Made by a program: the position numbers and the translations under genes. A DNA stretch of 64,000 bases. Origin: Certhia americana (taxonomy: Eukaryota; Chordata; Aves; Passeriformes; Certhiidae). Positions 27,992 through 39,800 of the stretch are shown piece after piece; positions within the stretch are counted from its first letter, which is position 1; every line of letters begins with the position of its first letter. The DNA lies in NCBI GenBank assembly GCA_018697195.1, contig CM031857.1, positions 67,693,776 through 67,757,775 on the forward strand. The letters run 5' to 3'. The notes beneath the pieces were generated by a model, which was given only the letters and a program-made list of their open reading frames with translations, made no database searches and was not told the DNA's origin.

Positions 27992-28570
27992 CTCTCTCCT
28001 CTCCTCTCCTCTCCTCTCCTCTCCTCTCCTCTCCTCCCTCCTCTCCAGCTCCTCTCCTCTCCTCCTCCTCTCCTCTCTCCTCTCCTCTCCTCGTCCTCTN
28101 NNNNNNNNNNNNCTCTCCTTACTCCCTTCCTCCCCTCTCCGCTCCTCTCCTCTCATCTCATCTACTCTCCGCTCCTCTCATCTCCTCTCTTCCGCTCCTC
28201 TCATCTACTCTCCTATCCTCTCCTCTCCTCTCTCTCCTCTCCTCTCCTCGCCTCTCCTCTCCTCGCCTCTCCTTCCTATCCTTCCTCTCATCTCCTATCC
28301 TTGAACTCTCCTTGAACTCTCCTACTACTCTCCTTGACTATCCTCTCCTCTCCTCACTTGAAATCTCCTCTCACTGAACTCTCCTCTCCTCTACTTGACT
28401 CTCTCTCTCTCATCTCCTTGAACTCTCCTATCTTGAACTATCCTCTCCTCTCCTGAACCTCCTCTCCTCTCTCTCCTGACTCTACTTCCTCTACTTGAAC
28501 TCTCCTCTCCTTGAAACCTCCTAGAACTCTTCCTATCCTCAAACTTCCACGAACTCTCCTCTCCTCCTCA
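27992..28570 (+). repeat. (TCCTC)n degenerate pyrimidine tract with 13-N gap
   Basis: Starts as regular TCCTC pentamers, then becomes irregular after the gap at 28100-28112. Variants CATCT, GCTCC and CTACT appear, and from about 28300 a TTGAA insertion recurs roughly nine times among the TCTCC units. The + strand is almost purely pyrimidine over more than 500 bases. The minus-strand frame at 28438-28635 (Glu/Arg-rich) is an artefact. Confidence 0.95.
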
Positions 28571-31037
28571 ACTCGAACTGCCCCTGGAATGTTGATGCCA
28601 AATACCTCTTGTACTGAGGGAGAAATTAAATGCACCCTTCCGTTTGTGATGTTTTTACACTTATGCTTCCTTTCACCATACTAAGACAGTCTTAGCTGTT
28701 TGCATTTGTACTGTGTGGGGAGATGTAATTATGCATCTTCAATCACCTTTTTTTTCTTCTCTGAACCTTTTAAAGTTCAACTCCATCCTTTCTGGTTCAC
28801 ATTTTTGGTCTGCATCTTATTTTTGCTGTTATTGATTTTAGAACATATTTTCTAACAAACTCTTCTACAATACACTGTTCTGTGCGAACTATACCATAGC
28901 CAGCATCTTCCAAGATCAGGGAAAACCTTTCCTTTATTCCATGCCCATATTCAGGTTTGATGTGGATAGAGAACAGGATCACAATCTGTAACATTTGGCA
29001 GCTAAGTGTGCTGAAAACACCAGTATTGAATGTATGTCAAAGGAAGATTTCATTAAATAGGTGGGATATTGGTTCATTGGGTTGTTTTGATTGAAATTTC
29101 CATGTAGGTTTTCAAATGACAATCAAGTTCTCAGTCAACTAATTTGATCCAAATAATAAAAGAAAGAATTACAAAAGAAGGCCGCTTACACCTAGCAGAA
29201 AATCCAAACACAATACCAGGGTAAGGAGAAAAGAATCAGTCCATCAGATAAGTGCAATGTGAACTTCCTCACATGGATATCATTCTGTGGGACAGATACA
29301 TTTCCTTATCTACAACATAAAACCCAAAAGCCTGTGGGGGTTGTCTTCTATGTATTTACAGTGCCCATGACCAATTAAATGCTATAAGAAAATTTCAGAC
29401 AAGGAGCAGGAAAAACCTTTCCACCTTTTAACTTTGTCTCTTCTGACATCTTTTAAACAGATGACTTTTCCTGAGACCAGCACTGTTTGTTCTTTCCCAG
29501 AGCTCTCTCAGTGGGGATTTGATAGAGATATTACAAAGTCACACTTTAATGAAAAAAAGCATATCTAATCATAATTCTCACACTCCCTCTACTACTATTG
29601 GTCACAATCTGATTCTCATTTCTTTAGCTACCTATGTGAATGTTCTTTGTTAATTCAGATACTGGTAACAAATTAACAAATAAACTATTTATCAATAACA
29701 TAAGCTACAAAACTGTTTACAGCCATTCAGCTGGTACCACACAGATGTCATTTGACTTAGCCAGATTTTCAGCAGAATTTTCCTCAAATAACTGATCTTA
29801 TCAGTAAATGATAAAACTAGTAACTGTGTTCTTTAGCTAAGGCAGTAATGGGAGTGGTGCAAGATCAAAATACTCAAATTTAGCATGCTATGGACCAGAC
29901 TCTGGACACTTCCAAAATATATTTCACATATTTGCAGAATAAGGATCTATTCAAACAGTGGGAAAATCAGGCCCAATAACATTGAAGACTAGGTATGTCC
30001 TTGAAATATATTGTCATCTGCTATGAGCAGAAGACACTACTCAGACATTTTCTGTGACAACTAGAAGATGCAAAAAGTTTTAGACATTTTGCATGCTATT
30101 CATGGCATTTTTTTTCTTCCTCCTTTAGTTTATGAACTTTGCCACACCCTTTGGGAGAACAATGGGCTACAAATACGTCTGCATTGTGACTAAGGTTTTC
30201 TTAGCATTCAAAAAATGCATATGAAAAAGCTCTGACAGGGCTCCTTCTTGTATTCAGAAAGGTGTGGTTAAAAAAAAGTTGCATACCTTATTTTAACCAG
30301 TTGAAAGGTCTTCTCCAGAACATCAACCTACAATAACTAAAGGAAATGGCTTGGTTGGCAAAAAGTAATCCATAAAACACAACAATATCTCTGGCACATT
30401 ATGGTATTTCATATCATACTTTGTGAAATGCTGTACTCACTTTGACAGTAACTTAATCTAGTGAAAGTGTTTTTAAATTCTTCTGCCAACATTTGTATGA
30501 CATAGTAAAAGTGCTGTAGCATTATTCTTTCTCCAGTGAATATTAAAGTTTCAGGAGGTAGAAAATCCCAGGTAATTGTGTTCCCTCACACAAAAAATTA
30601 TAACTAAGTGGTCAAGATAGTCTGCTGGTAAAATTAAGGTATTATCAAAAGGAGGAATGATTTGAACTAGGGTTTAGTCATGTGCTAAGTGATGCTTCCA
30701 GTTGATAAGCTGTTGCTTTCTTCTCCTGTTCTTTGAGAGAATTAAGTGTGTGTTAAAACATTGAAGAGCACAGTTGTCTGTCTCAAACACTTTAAGGTCA
30801 CAGAAGGAACTAGCCATAAAATAAGACACCACAGCGGGCACAGAAGGGAGGAAGAGGAATTTGAGACAGGAATGCCCTAATTCCAGGCCTGGAAGAGGCA
30901 AGATCTGGTTGGCACATCTTGGTTAATGGATCTGGACAAAAATTCTCACCATGGCAAACTATATGAAAAGAAGAAATGGCTCACACACATTTCACCAGTC
31001 AAACAAGGGCCACCCCAATTATGTGACAGATGGCATC
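28571..31037. other. Intergenic, nothing recognised
   Basis: About 2.5 kb of AT-rich sequence without recognisable repeats or gene signals. The left edge of the following LTR is uncertain and may lie inside this stretch. Confidence 0.55.
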
Positions 31038-31690
31038 TGTGACCACCACTGGCCACCAAGGGCCCCCCAAATATGTCCCTGTGGATATCTGGAACTTGGG
31101 CTGTATAAAGGTGGTACTGTTGTCTGTGTGTTGGGAGGATGAATTACTTGTCTGTAGGACTTGCTGAAGTTTAGGGTTTGACATGCTTCAGTAATCTCAG
31201 GCCTAGGGGGAGGTTAACAAAGCTTGGGAAGAAAAATGTATCACTGATTATGGATACAAAGAATGCAGAGTTTACAGGCTACAAGGACTCTGGAAGAACT
31301 CCCTAGATAGAAGGAATAAATAAAAAAAATTAACAGGGAGATCACGACCACCAACTCAAAACCCACAGATCCAAGAAACCCAACTCAAAAGAGAAAGACT
31401 GAGCATACAGACTAATCAACTTCAGAGTGGAGGGAATTGTTTAACCAATAGAAGATAGAATACTGATTAATAGGAGATGTATAAATGGTGAAAAGTTTTG
31501 AACAAGGACGGGACCCCCATCTCTCTCTCTCTTTTTTCACCCCCATTCCCCTTGTCCCCTTCACTTTTCTATTGCTTTCTGTCTACCTCACACTCATTGT
31601 TCAAATAAATCTGTAGTATTGACTTGAGCTTATGGTCTCATCTGCACCTAAACTTGGGTAGAGGCATCTCTTAATCACAGGACTGTAACA
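31038..31690 (+). mobile_element. Probable solo LTR of an endogenous retrovirus
   Basis: The right half has LTR architecture: CCAAT box at 31444-31448, TATAAAT at 31480-31486, a CT-rich stretch, AATAAA at 31604-31609, and an end in TGTAACA at 31690. No gag, pol or env sequence flanks it, which suggests an LTR left by recombination. The left edge is uncertain. TGTGACC at 31038 is a candidate because GGCATC precedes it and GCATGA follows the right end, a partial target-site match. The subfamily is unknown. Confidence 0.6.
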
Positions 31691-34600
31691 GCATGAGCCT
31701 TGCATGCAAATTAGGCAGAAGAATCCTGATTTTTGAGCATGAAGAAAAGAACAAAGCTGTTACAAAGTACCACAGGCACTTGATGCTGCCAGTAGTTGCC
31801 CTCTGTAAGGCAGCCCAAGACATTGCTTATCTACCTTTAAAACCCATATCCTAGTAGGAACAAGGAAGCACATGAAGAAAGGGGCTTTCCATCTCACATT
31901 AGATCATTAGTATATTTTATTTTAAAATATCTATCTAGGAGCAGGACGATCATAGTCTTCAGAGGGTATTTATAATGTTAGAATAACCATGGAAAAAAGT
32001 TACACGTCTTACTTCTCCCTGTCCTCTGTGTTGCAGCCATGAATGCTGCTTGGATTCATAGAGACATTCATAATCTGGTTCTGAGTCATACATACTTCTT
32101 GGTAAGGGTGTACCCATAGGCAATATATTCCCTTGGTTAATTGTTTTGACCAGAGTGAAAAGTAACTCCGTATAAAGTGGTAGCACAGGTCTCTACCACC
32201 AGCTTATTTTATGTAGGGCTGGACTGGGAATTTAGGGAGGAGCATTCCTTGTGTTAGTCACCTTCAAGAGGAAGGTGTCACCCTATGCAAGAGCATCACT
32301 TCTTTTCTATTTGCTGCACTGGCTTCTTTTTTTTGCATAAGTGACCCCTTCTCTTTTGACTTAACCTGTTGGAACTGCTGCCTACATACATATGTGAATT
32401 TACACTAAGCTTAAGCAAGAAAATTGTGCAGGTGGCAGAGATGTGCAACCCACCTCCCCGACAAAGATTACATTAACCAGCTGTGTCACTCTGCTAAATG
32501 CTGCCTTGCAGCTGGGCACCATCCACTGCCTACACCTATCTATATGTTTCAGGGTATTTAGTTATAGTCATCTTTTGACATGAGCTCTATTGAACACAAT
32601 TAAACTTAAATCAGGGCCAATTAATAGGACCATACTTCTTAATTTAGTAGGAGTAGGATCTGCACCTGAGCAATGGCCTCTGTTTGTCCATACTATTATC
32701 ACACACACTCCTTGACACAGTATTGTTCATTCCAATTATCTGTCTCTGAAAAAAGACTTAGACATGGACAGATCTTTCTGTTACAAGCTCCAGACTGCTT
32801 TCAGTAGGAGTGTGGACAAGGCTGCACTGTTCTTTTTGAAAAGCAACTTTAGTGATACAGGTACAGAACATGCTGTGATCCTTGTCCTCAGGCCAGATAT
32901 TGGACTTTAGTATTTTTCATGGCTGCTTTATCCTATCTTGAAGCTAAAATATTGAACATTATTTGCAAGACTGTCTTCAAATCTTCTGGATATACCAGTT
33001 ATAGAATCTTATAACACATAACACCACAGTTAACCAATCCTACTTGGAAAGTCTGAAGTATTACAGGACTTCTCTTTTGGAGGACTGAGTGTATGAAAAA
33101 AATGTATTCAGTAACATATTCCTCCCGTTTTAGGAGGAGTCACAGAATCATATTTGTCCAAAAATTGTCTTCTGAGTCACTGCTCATTCCCAGCTCTGTT
33201 CTGTGAATCTACATGAAAGCTCAATGGAGCTAGGCTACATTATGCTATTTTCATGATGCCATTTTATAAACCTTAACAAAGATGTGGAACATATTGTGCA
33301 CAATATTTTGCGGTATTTTTATACTGAAAAATGGAAAACCAACAAAAATTGACAATAAAATCATGTAGAGGAAAATGCATTTTACTAGCAATTAAGGGAC
33401 ATGGACTTTTTAGAAAAGTGTGTGAGCTGAAGTTAAGAACATGACACAATCATCTTGTTCAGAAAACTGAGAGTTGGGAAGTGTAGTAATGTATTGCCAC
33501 TGTAGGGTGCTCTAAGCATTTGACTTTAATAACACTGAATAAGCCATTCAAATCTAAATTATGGCACTTATGAAATACTTATGTTCAGTTTTCTGCCAGT
33601 GCTACTCTATTTTAAAAGTCAACATCCCCTACTGGCAGTTTCTTTGCAGGCATTGTGTGAATTCCTTGGATGGCAAATAAGTCTCCATTGAAGATGGGGT
33701 ATTTAAAATGAGGCTGCTTGAAGTGTCCTCCAAACTGTGTTAAAAATCTGAGCTGCAAGAGATAGTGGCCTCTGATTACTGATCCCTAATGTGTCCCTAT
33801 TGCTGGTTATTAATAAAGGATAAAAAGGATTTATTGTAGGGAGGAATTTTAAGACATTTCTTGGTTTTGATCATAAATTATGGAAATCAAGCTACCAGAA
33901 TGATTTTGATGGGATTATATCAAGTTATATAAGCCCAGAATGTTGCCAGTTATGTTTGTATCTATTTTTCAGAGAACTTCCTCTTTTCTTCTTGAGATAA
34001 TGACAAGTAAAAGCAGAGTATTTATTTAAGTCCGAGCAAGTACATTATTGATAGATATGAAACAAGCTGCTGTTTGCTCCAAAGCACCTTACTGGTTGAA
34101 CTAAAATGAAAAATACAAAAATCCTTGCAATGTGATAAATCAGTAGTAGTACATGGTCCAGTGCAATGATTAGCTAAATTACATACTCAATTGATAGTCA
34201 TCAATTGTCAATACAACTTGTTTGGAATTTTTGCATTGCTCTTTTCTGACACTCTGGAAAAATCTCTGTCTAGAATACTGTCTGTCCATGCTTCAACTTG
34301 GATGTTTCCTTAAGAGTGGGAAAGGTAGTAAGTGAGACACAATTCAAGTTCTGAAATAGTCTGAGAAATCACATTTTGCTGTATTTCGCTTCTACCTTTC
34401 CTTCAATTTAATATGGACCTTATACTAGAGAATTAAAATGAAAATGAAACCTGACTGCAGAACAGTTCACACACCATGGGCATGGCTGGACTTCTGAGTG
34501 TTGCTTGTTATACTGAGATCCAGAGGCAAAGTCTGAGTTCCTCTGAATTTCTGAAAGCTGAATTTCTTCAGAGCATGAGAAGTTTTTTCATGGAAAATAG

Positions 34601-36599
34601 TTATAGGTAATTTTCACTGTTATGGTTATGCTGAAACTGTTCATTTTGTGATACACAGCACTGCATCATATATTCTTTTTTTCACTAGGAACAATGCTTG
34701 CATGTTACATGTTACAATACAGAAAATGAGACAGACTGTTTATCACTAAGTCGGATTTGCTTTAGTCTAAAATAAGTTTGTTTTTTACAGCTTTGAAATA
34801 TTAAGTAATCAGCATAGCTAACACCAAAAATTCATCATCCAATGAATATACTGGTTGTCACAGACCAGTCACTAAAAGAGAGCTGGCTTGCTTTCTTCCT
34901 AGGCTGAGGTCAGTACCATTGCTGGAATTTCATATGTATGCATCTGCCTTCAGACTGTCTATTCTGTCATGCCAGACACCAAAGACTCAGCACGGACTGC
35001 CTTAGAATAAGCCTTGGGCTTATTTTGGGTAGCAGAACTGGCCTGCTCTGCCTCACAGTTTCTTCTCTGTGTTCAAAGGCCATAAATACAGGAAAATATC
35101 AATTTAACTTCTCCAGACTGTATTGTTTGCATCTCTATTTGTGTTTCTCAAATGCTTTGGCTAAAGAAGGCAGTGCTGTGGGACAGGTTAAGCATATATC
35201 TGATTTACAAGTGGGGCTTGTCTGATTGAATGGAAAATGATAAGAAACTAATTTCATGTAGCATATGAATTTTGAAAGAAAAATGTTTCAAAAAAGAAGA
35301 TATTCCTAGATTCAGGTGTTATTATAAATAAAAGCTAGATGTCCATTTCAAAATAAAGTGTATGTAGTTTTTTTAAAGTTAATTCCTATTTAATGCTAAT
35401 TCCTCATTTCTTATGAGGAAAGATATTTGTTTCATATGGGAAGCAACTAAATTTTCAATATGTCTGTAAAGAGATGTATTCACAGAAGTTTCTTCTTGAC
35501 TATAAAAAGATAAACACATAGTACCTGAAAATTCCAGGACTGCAGCAAGTATTTTTGATATTAAGAGACACATAACTTGAGATGTACAAAATTTGGAAAT
35601 GTGTGCATGCTTGAATTCAGAAATTCTGAGATTTGTGGTAGTTAATAGTTTATACGTGGTATTTTCTTGTCTGCCGTTTTGCTTCATCAGCTGTATTTTA
35701 TCAGCTAGAACTAATGTTTTACAGTATACATATATATCTTTATAGTAATAAATACAAACCCTATGAAAAGGTAATCATGAACAAAAATACAGGCCATTAC
35801 TGAGTTAATTCATGGCAGTTTGCTTTTTATGTGTTCAAAGAAATTCTTAATTTTCACAAAAGACAATAGGACTAAAGGTTGGCCATCATCTTGCTAAACA
35901 ACCTCTCACATATTCCATTACAAAATTTCCTCAAATATAAAATAAGGTGGGCTTGTATAAGACACATTAAAACCAGCCTCTGTATCTTAAACAGAAGAAT
36001 GGAGTTATATGCAGTATTCCTATAAGAAAAGTATTGATTTCATACTGCTGTATTTACTAATAGTAATGCAGTTCTTAGCCTAGGAACATATTTGCATCCA
36101 TTTTAAAGAAAGAAAAAAAAAAAGTGAACACAAGTTCTTCCCTCCTTTGTTTATTGCTGGCAGTACTGAAGGAGAATGCAAAAGTGCAGAGATAAGAGAG
36201 ACTTGCAACAAGATCTCATGTGGGAGGAATTTCCCCCCAGATCTTTTGCCTCTGCCCACATACTCAAATGGTGCAAATACTTCATGCAGACCAGATCCCA
36301 GGGTGTGTTCCCCACGTAACACTTCTGCAGAACTTTTCTTCGGCGCAATATGGTCTTGCTTTGTGTTTACCCGTGTGAATACCTGCAACTCTGTATCTGA
36401 GAGGCAGCCCTATAGCTTTGCAACAGGTATTTCTGTGGAAAATACAAATTACTCTAGTATATTTTTCCAAATGGTAATTGCTTGGTTTTCTGTTTCAAGG
36501 TCTGTGAAGGCAGTTCATTTTGTGAAACCCAACCCTACTGCACTCGAAAAGAGCAGCAAGCACAGAAGGATAACAACTCACCCGTACTCTTAATTGATC
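31691..36599. other. Intergenic, upstream flank of SCEL
   Basis: AT-rich sequence with a 16-base perfect palindrome at 33291-33306. Overlapping open frames on both strands at 36080-36593 (up to 148 codons) sit just upstream of the proposed promoter. They match nothing and are treated as chance. Distal SCEL regulatory elements may lie here but none can be shown from sequence. Confidence 0.5.
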
Positions 36600-36804
36600 T
36601 GGTATTTCTACACGGTGCCACCCTTTTCCACACCTCCTACCTCCTCCTTAAGTGACTCAGCCTCCGAGGGAGAAATCTCTTGACTTTTCAGACAGCTGGA
36701 TGGGGAAGAACAGTTCAGCTCTCTGTCTGCTTTGATTGTGCCTTCCTTCCAGGCTGACTAACCACACCAAGCCACGCTGGGACACTAACTTCTGCTGTAC
36801 CTAG
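36600..36804 (+). promoter_or_regulatory. SCEL: Probable SCEL promoter and non-coding exon 1
   Basis: A perfect AP-1 site TGACTCA lies at 36653-36659, with a CCACACC (KLF-type) box at 36628-36634. About 150 bases downstream is a strong splice donor, CTAG|GTAAGG, with its GT at 36805. AP-1 and KLF factors drive many epidermal differentiation genes, which suits sciellin. If this exon joins exon 2, the triplet just before the junction is TAG in the exon-2 frame, so the exon would be non-coding and the start codon at 42905 would be the first usable one. No TATA box is evident. The transcription start and left exon edge cannot be placed from sequence, and the link to exon 2 is inference. Confidence 0.45.
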
Positions 36805-39800
36805 GTAAGGATACTGCTCTGGTTTCACACTGTTCCCTGCCATGTAGGGAAACTCCTACATTTTTAGATGTTCTGTGATGTCTTAATGTCCAGTCTAGGA
36901 TGCTATTTCAAAGGATCTGATTTTCAAGATGTATGGAGAAGTTGCCTATGAAAATGCAGCTCGTAAAGTTTTATGGTTTCGGTGTTTAGATTCCTGAGAC
37001 CTTTACGACTTTTTCTGTCCATACCATCTTAATTAATTCATTATTTATATTATATTGCTAATTGTATTTTATTCTAGTGATAATTTTCTGATGATAAATT
37101 CACTGTTCAGACCACTTTTCATGACTGGTTCTTTTAATGTCATTTTTGCTCTTTGAATAATTTTATCGGGTTTTTTCCTTTATTTGGAATTTTTAGCTAA
37201 AATTAATGAGCATTTACTCTTTTCTCATTTTCTTGAAGTTTTATCTTCAAGATAATTCAAACAATCTTTAAGCTTATTATTTTGGAAAAACAAACAAACC
37301 CAAAACAACAGTTCCCTTTCATTTTCACCTTTGCAAAAATACCCATTCTACTTTAATGCAAGGACTCATCTATACAATGACCTGAACACATATATGAACA
37401 GGACGGGTTCTTCATCAAAAATCTAGGGAATTGAATGATAGAGATAAATATAAAAAATTAAAATTACTACCCTCCTTTCTACACTCTCTAAAAGAAAAAA
37501 CTACATTTAAAACTGAATGTGTATTTCTAATTTGAAAATACATACAAATTTGGATTGTGATGTAGTTGATTTTACATTAGTAACAGTTCCAAAGCTTCTT
37601 TCAGAGCAGAATCTCCTCCGCCCACATCTTGAAAAACCAGTTTTGAGAGCTCTTTCAGCTACAAATAGGTGAATGATTGCTGTCATACATTCACGTGGTC
37701 TCTAGTCCTACCTTGCCTGTTTTCTTTCTTGCACAAATATACAAGTTTCTGTGTGAACTCTTTTCTGTGTTATTGGTTCTGTGGACAAAACAGTAGAGAA
37801 AAATATTTACTTAAACTCAATGTATAATTTCCAGAATTTCACAAATATATTATATGGCTATTGCTCTGATGTGTAACTCCTGGGAAAAAAAAAAAAAAAT
37901 CAGTTCAGGAACACATTTTTGTGATTGTTAAATGTCCATAAAATAAATGTAGTAATTTTTAAATGCAATTTTCAGCAAAAGGACAAAAAGACTACCAAAT
38001 TGCCAAACAAACAGAATCATGTTACTGTGGCAATTGTGTAGGGAAGAAATTAGAGCATCAATTATACACCATCTGCACCTGACAGAAAGGACCTTTAAGG
38101 CTATTTGAAGAGATCATATTCTTGTCTGTAATAACAAGTTTGGATGTATGAAGGATTGTACAGCCTTGAATGGTTCTGGCAGTGATGGTCATTTGTAAAA
38201 CAGCCTTTATCTGCAATCAGGCAATTTTTATTTGTGTAAGTGTGGGTAGGCAGATCTGACAGCCCAGTCACAGCAGTGTTATCTGAGGGGAGAAAGGATG
38301 GAGACGGACAACAGCAAAGTTGATATTGACTTCCAAACAAGAAAGATTTTACCTCACAAATTTACAGGTGCCTGTCTAGAAGAACAGCTGCAATTATGTG
38401 TGTCCCCATTGAATTAGTTATAGAGCTTGGAAAACTTTATCCTGCATCAAGTCAGAATTACTTAATTCAGTTGCTTGTTCATACTACATTTAAGAAAAAT
38501 GATGGAGAAAATAATTAAGTTTGCTGACTTGAAAGTTGTTAATTTAAAGCAAGGAAACACTGTTGTGTGTTTCATAACTGTGATTAAGACTAAGTGTGCT
38601 TTTCTTTAAACTGTCATATTATTTACATTCAGCTCATATAAATGAAAAAGTTACAAGGGAAAACACAGCAAAACAAAAATGCGAGCTGAAATAAGTGTTC
38701 AGTTCTAATGGAATGAATCTAAAATTTTGAGCTCTGGCTGCTCACAAGATACTGACCAGCTTACTTCAGAACAGAATAGCTCTTCAAAAAGATGAAATTT
38801 TGGTGACAAGCTTCATATTTGGGATAAAGAAAGAACAAAGTATAGGCCTATTTTCTTTTTCACATGGCAAATATTAGATGCTTTCAAAAAGCTGGAACTT
38901 GAAGGTCATGTAGTAAACAGTAGCCAGCAAGCTGTGGTTGTGTAGAGCCATATATGAAACCCATTTGTTCCAGCTGGTGTTTCATGAGGACATGCCAATC
39001 TCAGCAACTTCTCTACAACTGAGACTGGTTTAGTAATACAGCACGAGAAGTTGGATGACAAGAAAATTCTGAAATATTCCTTTTCTAAAATCAGTTGTTT
39101 AGCTACCACTTTTTGTTTTACCCAGCTCATTAATAATAGCGGGAAATTCGACATTTTAGGCATTTGCATTTGGCAATGCTTCATTTGAAAAACCTCAGTA
39201 TAAAAACAAATACTTTGACTTTTGAGAGAAGAAGGTGTATCTCTCTAGACACTCCTTCCACATTTACTATGCTGAATTCTTTATTATACAGTGTAATAAT
39301 GCAGAGGCCTCTTGCCTCCAAGCTGTGGAAATAAATATTGTTTTATTAGAAGCAAAATACATATCAACTGACTACTTATGAAAAAGGTCTTAATCACTGT
39401 CATAGCTAGAAGCCAAAGAACAAAGATGGTTTTTGTTGGAACTAGTGCAGTCAGATGTGGAAAACATGAATCTTAGAGGAAATGCTTATATTATTATGTA
39501 TTTTTTAAAATACAGCAATGCATATGTGTGAAGCCTAATCATGTAGAAAGCTAAAGCCAAGAGCAGAAAGAAGGGCAAAAAGACTCTGTGATGGAGGAAT
39601 GGGTGTGTTCAGATGATCTGAAAACTAGAAGGTCTGGCTTTCAGAATTTAAGGCAGGCCTGAGGTATACTGCTGATCAGTCACTGCTGGAGATGAAAAGG
39701 AGACGTAGAAGTGTAAATATAGGTATTTGTGATAAAAATAGTGTTGGAGACTTGTGCTGCTTTTGGAGTAATTTCTTCCCAGGTTAGATGGAGTTTTGAC

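Noticed and set aside
36147..36593. 148-codon open frame upstream of the SCEL promoter
   Set aside because: A 102-codon frame overlaps on the other strand, with no domain, homology or splice context. Treated as chance.
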